Below are positions 1 through 6,981 of a stretch of DNA of 6,981 bases, one piece after another; the first letter of the stretch is position 1; the number at the start of each line of letters is the position of its first letter. This stretch comes from Firmicutes bacterium UBA3871 (GTDB lineage Bacteria > Bacillota > Clostridia > Peptostreptococcales > Anaerovoracaceae), in assembly GCA_002392265.1 (NCBI GenBank), contig DGGP01000097.1, positions 1 through 6,981 on the forward strand, given 5' to 3'. The position numbers and the translations under genes were made by a program. The notes under the pieces were generated by a model. It was given only the letters and a program-made list of their open reading frames with translations, was not told where the DNA came from and searched no databases.

Positions 1-755
<755 letters not shown>

Positions 756-758
756 TTA

Positions 759-767
759 CACCTCCTT
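759..767 (-). promoter_or_regulatory. Strong Shine-Dalgarno that fixes the TTG start of atpD
   Basis: On the minus strand the bases read AAGGAGGTG, a near-perfect anti-16S match, ending 9 bases before the TTG. The site overlaps the TAA stop codon of atpG, so termination of gamma and initiation of beta are physically adjacent and may be translationally coupled (inference). The GTG inside this motif cannot be the start because it is followed at once by an in-frame TAA. Confidence 0.85.
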
Positions 768-1629
768 ATTGCTGAGCCTCGGAGCCTGAAACAACCTCGA
801 TGATCTGGTTGGTAATGGCTGCCTGACGGGCTCTGTTGTAGAAGAGTGACAGATTGTCGAGCATTTCTCTCGCATTGTCCGTAGCATTTTCCATTGCCAT
901 ACGGCGCGCTGCGTGCTCGCATGTTGCCGACTCTACTACCGATCCGTAAACCTTCATTTCAACGTATTTCGGAACCAGGTAGTTGAACACCTCTTCAACA
1001 GAAGGCTCATATTCAACCTGTTTGTCCAGTTTCATGACTTCCGGATCGTCCTCGATGTCGAATGGCAGTATCCTCTCGGTTTTAACTGCCTGCTCGAGAT
1101 TGTTTACATACGATGTGTAGATGAGATAAACCTCGTCTATCTTTCCCGAGTCGTACATTTCCAGAATAGGTCTGGTCATTTCCTTTGTCTCCAGGAAGGA
1201 GATGCTTTCAGGTGGTGCCAGATATTCGTTCTCGATATCGTAGCCTCTCTTTGCAAAGTAATCTCTGCCGCGGGAGCCCACCGCTATGATTATAGGCTTG
1301 TGGTGGTCCTTTTTTATGAGGGCTTCGGCCTCTTTGATAACGTTCGTATTGAACGCTCCGCAAAGGCCGCGGTTACTCGTGATTATGATATAGCAGGAAT
1401 TTACTATTTCACGGCTTCCTATCAGATATTTCTCGGGGATGTCAGTCGTACTGTTAAAGATTTCTTCGATCGACTCTGTTACATAATGAAAGTATTTGGT
1501 TGTCTTTTCAAAGGTGGCCTTTGCTTTTCTAAGCTTGGCTGCGGACACAAGTTTCATCGCATTGGTGATGTGCTCCGTGGAGTTAACGCTCTTTATACGA
1601 CGTTTGATGTCCTGCATATTACTTGCCAT
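766..1629 (-). CDS. atpG: ATP synthase F1 subunit gamma
   Basis: Gamma is the central stalk: its N- and C-terminal helices form the coiled coil that rotates inside alpha3beta3 and couples the c-ring to catalysis. The 287 residues match the family's usual 280-300. The N-terminal helix has the typical pattern (MQDIKRRIKSVNSTEHITNAMKLVSAAKLRK, quoted here as MQDIKRRIKSV then ITNAMKLVSAAKLRK). The Rossmann-like middle domain carries SNRGLCGAFN at 85-94, and the C-terminal helix ends with the family signature ITNQIIEVVSGSEA at 272-285. The ATG at 1627-1629 is preceded by AGGGAGGAG; M5 is a possible but less well-placed alternative start. It lies 16 bases after atpA and 16 before atpD. Nothing is unusual in length or motifs. 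Confidence 0.97.
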   Translation of the reverse strand: MASNMQDIKRRIKSVNSTEHITNAMKLVSAAKLRKAKATFEKTTKYFHYVTESIEEIFNSTTDIPEKYLIGSREIVNSCYIIITSNRGLCGAFNTNVIKEAEALIKKDHHKPIIIAVGSRGRDYFAKRGYDIENEYLAPPESISFLETKEMTRPILEMYDSGKIDEVYLIYTSYVNNLEQAVKTERILPFDIEDDPEVMKLDKQVEYEPSVEEVFNYLVPKYVEMKVYGSVVESATCEHAARRMAMENATDNAREMLDNLSLFYNRARQAAITNQIIEVVSGSEAQQ

Positions 1630-1645
1630 AAGGACTCACTCCTCC

Positions 1646-3184
<1,539 letters not shown>

Positions 3185-3189
3185 TCATG

Positions 3190-3723
3190 CTACATTAAGC
3201 TGCCTGCAAGTGTCTGCAGACGATTTCTGACGGATGCATCTATTATCTTTCCTTCGACATAGATTACGACTCCGCCTATCAGGCTCGGGTCTGTCTCGTT
3301 TTTGAGATGAACCTTCGTGTTCAGCAGTTTTGCCGTTTCTGACTCAAATTTTTCGAGCTGTGCCGGATTAAGCGGCTGTACAGACACAATCCTGCCGTAC
3401 GAATAGCCTTCTTCTCTGCTGAGAATTTCATCGTACACCTTGACTATCTGTGCATAGGCACCTATCCTGCCCTTGTCGATGAGGATGCATAGGAAATTAT
3501 TGAACTCATCACAAAGCTTGCCGGCGAACACTTCTTTAATCACCTGCTTTTTGTCCTTTGCCGGAATGCTCGGCGAAGAAAGGAAGGTGTAAAAATCCGG
3601 CTCACTTTCAAATATTGCTGCCAGGTCCTTTAAGTTCCCCGATATTTCGTCAACTTTATCCAAATCCTTTGCGGCCCCAAACAAGGCTTCTCCATATGTC
3701 ATTGCAACTGCTAATTCTGCCAT
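3190..3723 (-). CDS. atpH: ATP synthase F1 subunit delta (OSCP homologue)
   Basis: Delta joins the top of alpha3beta3 to the b-subunit stator stalk and prevents co-rotation of F1. The 177 residues match the family (about 175-185). The N-terminal six-helix domain begins AVAMTYGEALFGAAKDL and includes the typical FLSSPSIPAKDKKQVI segment from about residue 47. The C-terminal signature region DPSLIGGVVIYVEGKIID runs from 145, followed by SVRNRLQTL. Its ATG lies inside the end of atpF, overlapping by 13 bases in a different frame. There is only a weak SD (AGG close to the start), so translation is probably coupled to that of atpF; b and delta are direct partners in the stator. Identity is secure from length, position and the C-terminal signature. 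Confidence 0.95.
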   Translation of the reverse strand: MAELAVAMTYGEALFGAAKDLDKVDEISGNLKDLAAIFESEPDFYTFLSSPSIPAKDKKQVIKEVFAGKLCDEFNNFLCILIDKGRIGAYAQIVKVYDEILSREEGYSYGRIVSVQPLNPAQLEKFESETAKLLNTKVHLKNETDPSLIGGVVIYVEGKIIDASVRNRLQTLAGSLM

Positions 3724-4217
3724 CCTGAAGTACCTGCCTGTTCTAATATACCATCAATAATTTCATCCTGTCCGGTAACGGCAATTTCCTTCTCCAAGAT
3801 CTTCTCCGCTGCAAGGACTGCAAGTGCTGCTATCTGTCCCTTCATCTCGGTCATGGCCTGCTGGCGTTCTCTTTCGATGTCTGCCGCAGCCTTTTCCTTG
3901 ATCTTTGCGGCCTCAGCATGCGCTTCGTCGATAATGGTCTGCGCCTGAGCCTCGGCTTTGAGCTTTGAATTCTTGACGATTTCCCTTGCTTCCACCTCTA
4001 CGCCTGCGATGCGTTTGTTGTACGCCTCCATCTTTGCGTCGGCTCTGGCATTTACCGCATTGGCATTATCCAGAGTGTCCTTGATGGTGTTTGAACGCGT
4101 ATCAAACATCCTAAGCACCGGCTTGTAGAGGAAAAATGTAAGTGTGCCTGTCAGAATCAGGAAGTTAATGATGGCGAATATCAATTCTTTTAAGTTGATG
4201 CCTAGTGCTTCAACCAT
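3711..4217 (-). CDS. atpF: ATP synthase Fo subunit b
   Basis: Subunit b is the peripheral-stalk subunit: a dimer anchored in the membrane next to subunit a and running up to delta. The 168 residues have one N-terminal membrane segment at about 10-32 (ELIFAIINFLILTGTLTFFL), then KPVLRMFDTRSNTIKDTLDNA with the conserved R36-like position. A long, charged, alanine-rich helix (about 40-148) is suited to coiled-coil pairing, and a short C-terminal tail binds delta. The ATG at 4215-4217 follows AAAGGAGG at good spacing. Only one b-type gene is present, so the stalk should be a homodimer, unlike the b/b' pair of cyanobacteria and purple bacteria. The last 13 bases overlap the start of atpH. Confidence 0.96.
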   Translation of the reverse strand: MVEALGINLKELIFAIINFLILTGTLTFFLYKPVLRMFDTRSNTIKDTLDNANAVNARADAKMEAYNKRIAGVEVEAREIVKNSKLKAEAQAQTIIDEAHAEAAKIKEKAAADIERERQQAMTEMKGQIAALAVLAAEKILEKEIAVTGQDEIIDGILEQAGTSGWQN

Positions 4218-4255
4218 AGTGATAACCTCCTTTTGTAAGGGTCATAATTGTCTGC

Positions 4256-4535
<280 letters not shown>

Positions 4536-5240
4536 TTATTCTTCCTCTTCTTCACAGACCTCGCCGATGTAGATTGCAGTAAGAAGCGAGAATACCAGAG
4601 CCTGTACCAAGCCCATCAGTACGCTCAGGAACTGCATAACTACCGGAAGGCCGATAGGAATGAGGTTAAAGAACGCGTTTACTACGGCTTCCTCACCGAA
4701 GATGTTTCCGTAAAGTCGCAGGGTCAGCGAGAGAGGACGTACGAACTGCTCAAGGAGCATAATCGGGAAAAGGAACGCAAACGGCTTGAACAGGTGGCCG
4801 AAGAACGAAAGTCCGATTCCCTTGCGACCCGTCTTTTCGAAGTTACGACAGCGTTTCTCGTGGATACCTATAATCTGTACCGCAAAGAATACGACTATTG
4901 CCATACCTGCCGTCTGATTTATTGATGATGACGGAGCCGCTATATGAGGCATGTGTCCCGACAGCGGGAGCAGGCCGAAATAGTTTGAAAACAGTATGTA
5001 AATGAAGAGTGTTCCGACAATCGGGAAGTATTTTTTGTTCGCATACTCGCCCATAACTCCGTCAAAGAAGCCGTGCAAGCCGCCGATTGCCCATTCCGCA
5101 ACATTCTGAAGTCCGTGAGGTACGAGCTCCATCCTGCGGGTGGCGAGCAGTGCTATAACGATCAGTATTATCGTTATAACTGCACTGGAGCAAACAACAT
5201 TCACATGTTCGATTCCAATTGAGTGTAACAATGATGTCAT
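4536..5240 (-). CDS. atpB: ATP synthase Fo subunit a
   Basis: Subunit a is the stator channel: it provides the two ion half-channels and the arginine that interacts with the c-ring carboxylate. The 234 residues are hydrophobic, with segments at about 17-34, 72-92, 110-127, 149-166 and 185-225. The diagnostic stretch RPLSLTLRLYGN (168-179) contains the essential R175. E184 aligns with E. coli E219, and Q213 in LVQALVFSLLTAIYIG aligns with E. coli Q252. PHGLQNVAEW near residue 41 is the usual N-terminal family block. The protein ends EVCEEEEE, five consecutive glutamates, which is notable. The ATG at 5238-5240 follows AGAGGAGG, only 13 bases after the atpI-like stop. Length is in the usual bacterial range of about 225-275. 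Confidence 0.96.
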   Translation of the reverse strand: MTSLLHSIGIEHVNVVCSSAVITIILIVIALLATRRMELVPHGLQNVAEWAIGGLHGFFDGVMGEYANKKYFPIVGTLFIYILFSNYFGLLPLSGHMPHIAAPSSSINQTAGMAIVVFFAVQIIGIHEKRCRNFEKTGRKGIGLSFFGHLFKPFAFLFPIMLLEQFVRPLSLTLRLYGNIFGEEAVVNAFFNLIPIGLPVVMQFLSVLMGLVQALVFSLLTAIYIGEVCEEEEE

Positions 5241-5253
5241 GTAATTGCCTCCT

Positions 5254-5559
5254 CTATTTCACTTTCGAATAAATCTTTTGTATCGAATATGCCTTTCCCG
5301 CCAGCGATAAGCCGATTGCCGCAGCAATTATTGTGGCCTCAAACGAAAGCGGCTCTATGGCATGTCTTACAAACAATACGATTAAAAGCACGATGGCATT
5401 GATTACATATCCTATTATCATCCTGCTCACAATCTGAGAGTTTTTGAAGGATACATCGTCCCCTGCCGTCAGCATCTTTCTCCAAAGGAGAATATATTTG
5501 AGCAGTCCGCAAAGGGCACCGTATACCGCCCCACAGACCGCACTGATAACATAAATCAA
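5254..5559 (-). CDS. atpI: AtpI-like small membrane protein, first gene of the atp operon
   Basis: This 101-residue hydrophobic protein has likely membrane segments at 3-25, 48-65 and 72-92 and a basic C-terminus (QKIYSKVK). Segment 1 has a GxxxGxxxG helix-packing pattern (G10, G14, G18). Position immediately before atpB, size and membrane character fit ATP synthase subunit I, a non-stoichiometric protein reported to help c-ring assembly and perhaps magnesium supply. The sequence itself is poorly conserved, so the name rests mainly on context. AtpI usually has four segments in about 120-130 residues, so this copy is short. The start is TTG at 5557-5559: an in-frame TAG lies five codons upstream, no ATG or GTG fits, and GAGGA is 6 bases before it. 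A low-efficiency start would suit a low-abundance helper (inference). Confidence 0.75.
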   Translation of the reverse strand: MIYVISAVCGAVYGALCGLLKYILLWRKMLTAGDDVSFKNSQIVSRMIIGYVINAIVLLIVLFVRHAIEPLSFEATIIAAAIGLSLAGKAYSIQKIYSKVK

Positions 5560-5563
5560 TTTA

Positions 5564-5572
5564 CATCCTCGC
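5564..5572 (-). promoter_or_regulatory. Shine-Dalgarno supporting the TTG start of the atpI-like gene
   Basis: The minus strand reads GCGAGGATG, with GAGGA (5566-5570) ending 6 bases before the TTG. The ATG within this motif is followed directly by TAA and the next ATG is out of frame, so TTG is the only plausible start. Confidence 0.7.
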
Positions 5573-5586
5573 TAATTTATATTTAT

Positions 5587-5612
5587 GGGCCGAAAACCGT
5601 TCAAACAAGCCC
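5587..5612 (-). other. Weak GC-rich inverted repeat in the atp leader
   Basis: GGGC (5587-5590) and GCCC (5609-5612) can pair around an 18-base loop in the leader between the proposed transcription start near 5619 and the first start codon. Four base pairs is marginal. No U-run follows, so it is not a terminator. I see no match to a known riboswitch or T-box. Confidence 0.2.
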
Positions 5613-5625
5613 GATATATGACAAT

Positions 5626-5654
5626 ATAATACCTCAAAATCGTGAATTTTGCAA
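5626..5654 (-). promoter_or_regulatory. Proximal sigma-A-type promoter P1 of the atp operon
   Basis: Read on the minus strand, the -35 element is TTGCAA (5649-5654, 4 of 6 consensus bases), then an ideal 17-base spacer, then the -10 element TATTAT (5626-5631, 5 of 6). Transcription would begin near 5619, giving a leader of about 60 bases before atpI. It lies downstream of the wecB terminator and in the only sizeable gap before the operon, which is where the main promoter is expected. Confidence 0.7.
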
Positions 5655-5666
5655 TAAGTTTAGTCT

Positions 5667-5695
5667 ATTGTATTCATTATCGCTTTTGTATACAA
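5667..5695 (-). promoter_or_regulatory. Possible distal promoter P2 of the atp operon
   Basis: The -35 element TTGTAT (5690-5695, 3 of 6 consensus bases) is separated by 17 bases from the -10 element TACAAT (5667-5672, 5 of 6). It lies 41 bases upstream of P1 in the same direction. The weak -35 makes it less certain, and it overlaps the palindrome at 5686-5695, so it could be a regulated second promoter. Confidence 0.4.
5686..5695. promoter_or_regulatory. 10-base perfect palindrome, possible operator
   Basis: TTGTATACAA is its own reverse complement and overlaps the -35 element of candidate promoter P2. With its flanks on the minus strand it reads CTTGTATACAAA. This nearly matches the core (CTTGTATACAAG) of the operator known for the GntR gluconate repressor of Bacillus subtilis, recalled from general knowledge. 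A perfect 10-mer palindrome is not rare (about 0.3 expected by chance in a 327-base region), so operator function is only a suggestion. Confidence 0.3.
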
Positions 5696-5719
5696 GGTCT
5701 TTGCCGGCGCTTTGCAGGC

Positions 5720-5735
5720 CGCAAAACCGCAAAAC
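5720..5735. repeat. Two tandem copies of CGCAAAAC
   Basis: The unit CGCAAAAC occurs at 5720-5727 and again at 5728-5735. Related GCAAAA or TTTTGC words occur nearby at about 5649 and 5752. The repeat lies between the wecB terminator and candidate promoter P2. It could be an upstream binding site or chance in A-rich DNA; no function is assigned. Confidence 0.4.
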
Positions 5736-5770
5736 ATCAAGGTTGCAGAACTTTTGCACGTTTTTCGGAA

Positions 5771-5808
5771 ATAAAAAAGCGGAAACCGATAAAATGTCGT
5801 TTCCGCTT
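5771..5808 (-). terminator. Rho-independent terminator downstream of wecB
   Basis: On the minus-strand transcript a perfect 10-base stem, AAGCGGAAAC (5799-5808) with GTTTCCGCTT (5777-5786), encloses a 12-base loop and runs into TTTTTTATTT. The stem ends 78 bases past the wecB stop codon. The other strand has no U-run after the stem, so it acts in one direction only. It separates wecB transcription from the atp operon. Confidence 0.88.
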
Positions 5809-5838
5809 GAAATTTCAGATAGTTTTGCTATTTGACAG

Positions 5839-5878
5839 CAAACTTGTAATCTGCCGCCTTTATAAAGATGCAAGTTTG
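5839..5878. repeat. Inverted repeat just after the wecB stop codon
   Basis: CAAACTTG (5839-5846) and CAAGTTTG (5871-5878) are perfect inverted repeats. An inner ATC/GAT pair (5849-5851 with 5867-5869) extends the stem across a small internal loop. It begins 8 bases past the wecB stop. No U-run follows on the wecB transcript, so it is not itself a terminator; it may protect the 3' end of the mRNA or be a binding site. Confidence 0.45.
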
Positions 5879-5886
5879 TATAAAAC

Positions 5887-6981
5887 CTATACCGAGAGTC
5901 TTTCTTTTAAGATCTTTATTATTCTCTCCACCGCATGCCCGTCTCCGTAAGGGTTTGCGGCATGCTCCATCTCCCTGTAGGCATCGGCGTCCGTGAGCAG
6001 GGTCTTCATCATTTTGTATATGGTTTCCTCCTCTACTCCCGCCAGCTTTACGGTACCTGCCTCTACAGCCTCCGGCCTTTCGGTTTCCTTTCTTACGACA
6101 AGCACAGGCTTTCCGAGAGCCGGCGCTTCCTCCTGGATACCGCCCGAATCGGTAACAATCAGATAGCTCTTTGCCATCAGGTTCGAGAACGGTTGGTAGG
6201 TAAGAGGCTCAATCAGATGAACGTTTTTCGCTCCCGAAAGGATTCGCCCCGCAATATCTCTAACCTTTGGGTTGAGATGCACCGGATAAACGATTTCAAC
6301 ATCGTCAAACTCGTCCGCAATGCGGCGGATTGCGCCAAAGATGTGTTCCATGTTCTCACCGAGGTTCTCCCTGCGGTGGCAAGTTACCGCAATAACGCGC
6401 TTGCCCTCGAAATCGAGAGCCTTCAGCGTCTCGTCCTCAAACTCGTACGGCTTGCTCGTCACGTCAAGCAGTGCGTCAATTACGGTGTTGCCTGTGATGT
6501 AGATGTCGCCCTCGTCAATGGCTTCGTTGAGGAGGTTCTGGCGATTCCGCACCGTCGGCGCGAAGTGGAGATCGGCGATGTGGCCGGTCATCACTCTGTT
6601 CATCTCCTCCGGGTAAGGTGAATACTTGTCGTATGTCCTGAGTCCTGCTTCCACGTGGCCGACCTTTGTCTGATTGTAAAAGGCTGCCAGTGCGGTCGCA
6701 AATGTGGTCGTGGTGTCGCCGTGGACGAGCACCATGTCGGGCTGCTCTTTTTTAAGTATATCCTCGAGCCCCATGATGACGTTTGCCGTGATCATGTTGA
6801 TGGTCTGGTTCGGCTTCATTATGTTAAGGTCATAATCGGGCACCAGCTCGAAAAGGCTCAGCACCTGGTCGAGCATTTCTCTGTGCTGTGCGGTTACGCA
6901 GAGCACGGATTCGATGTCCGGGTCGGCATTCATCGCCTTTACCAGAGGCGCCATTTTGATGGCTTCCGGACGGGTGCCGAA
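5887..6981 (-). CDS. wecB: UDP-N-acetylglucosamine 2-epimerase (non-hydrolysing), N-terminus cut by right edge
   Basis: This enzyme (WecB/MnaA) interconverts UDP-GlcNAc and UDP-ManNAc in the cytoplasm, feeding ManNAc into wall teichoic acid linkage units or other surface glycans. The frame stays open to the right edge and encodes FGTRPEAIK before the methionine at 6952-6954. That is the conserved N-terminal motif, so this Met is internal and only about six residues are missing (364 of about 370 present). Numbering from the edge: the HGDTTTT block has D89, HVEAGLRT has E111, SPYPEEMNR has E125 (E. coli D95, E117 and E131), CHRREN is at 201-206, and the UDP-binding DSGGIQEEAPALGKP begins at 278. 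All expected catalytic residues are present. The gene is followed by its own terminator. A wecB-like gene upstream of atpI is conserved in several Bacillota. mnaA is an equally valid symbol. Confidence 0.95.
   Translation of the reverse strand, partial: FGTRPEAIKMAPLVKAMNADPDIESVLCVTAQHREMLDQVLSLFELVPDYDLNIMKPNQTINMITANVIMGLEDILKKEQPDMVLVHGDTTTTFATALAAFYNQTKVGHVEAGLRTYDKYSPYPEEMNRVMTGHIADLHFAPTVRNRQNLLNEAIDEGDIYITGNTVIDALLDVTSKPYEFEDETLKALDFEGKRVIAVTCHRRENLGENMEHIFGAIRRIADEFDDVEIVYPVHLNPKVRDIAGRILSGAKNVHLIEPLTYQPFSNLMAKSYLIVTDSGGIQEEAPALGKPVLVVRKETERPEAVEAGTVKLAGVEEETIYKMMKTLLTDADAYREMEHAANPYGDGHAVERIIKILKERLSV

Noticed and set aside
5589..5604. A possible catabolite-control (cre) site in the atp leader, minus strand TTTGAACGGTTTTCGG
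   Set aside because: The match to the cre consensus fails at several fixed positions and spacing is wrong, so it is not supported.
5634..5873. A minus-strand 79-codon open frame in the wecB-atpI gap
   Set aside because: It runs through the wecB terminator stem and U-run and both promoter candidates, and has no SD; the region is better explained as regulatory.
5642..5950. A plus-strand 102-codon open frame across the gap and the wecB 3' end
   Set aside because: It translates the terminator stem and antisense of wecB, with no family resemblance and no plus-strand promoter or SD that I can support.
5935..6621. A plus-strand open frame of 228 codons opposite wecB
   Set aside because: It is fully antisense to the conserved epimerase, and its arginine- and cysteine-rich composition is typical of a shadow frame.

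Overview
The window is almost entirely one minus-strand F1Fo ATP synthase (atp) operon, read right to left, plus the end of an unrelated housekeeping gene. It looks like a chromosomal segment of a Gram-positive anaerobe or facultative organism (Bacillota, most likely Clostridia-like; genus not determinable by eye). Reasons: almost every gene has a strong AGGAGG-type Shine-Dalgarno (SD) sequence; two genes start with TTG; there is a single b-subunit gene (no b'); beta is contiguous with alpha and gamma; and a UDP-GlcNAc 2-epimerase gene sits just upstream of atpI, an arrangement known from Listeria and other Bacillota. The c-subunit sequence looks chloroplast-like, but a single b gene and an operon that includes beta argue against a cyanobacterium.

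Layout in transcription order (right to left). wecB/mnaA (5887-6981) lacks only about its first six residues, beyond the right edge. A 327-base non-coding region (5560-5886) follows. It holds a hairpin just after the wecB stop, a clear intrinsic terminator for wecB, a short tandem repeat, a 10-base palindrome, two candidate sigma-A-type promoters and a leader of about 60 bases. The operon then runs: atpI-like (TTG start), atpB (a), atpE (c), atpF (b), atpH (delta), atpA (alpha), atpG (gamma) and atpD (beta, TTG start). atpD is cut by the left edge just after its Walker B strand. atpC (epsilon) would be expected next, outside the window.

Together, a, c10-15 and b2 make the membrane ion-translocating Fo part. 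Alpha3beta3, gamma and delta (plus the unseen epsilon) make the F1 catalytic part. The AtpI-like protein is probably an assembly helper for the c-ring. Every intact subunit retains its diagnostic residues. The c-subunit ion site (Q26, E59, followed by Ala-Leu) resembles the proton-binding chloroplast type more than the sodium-binding Ilyobacter type.

I found no mobile element, CRISPR array, tRNA or rRNA, and no evidence for a previously undescribed system. The items most worth checking are in the wecB-atpI intergenic region, in the atpE leader, and in start-codon calls that automated annotation could easily get wrong.
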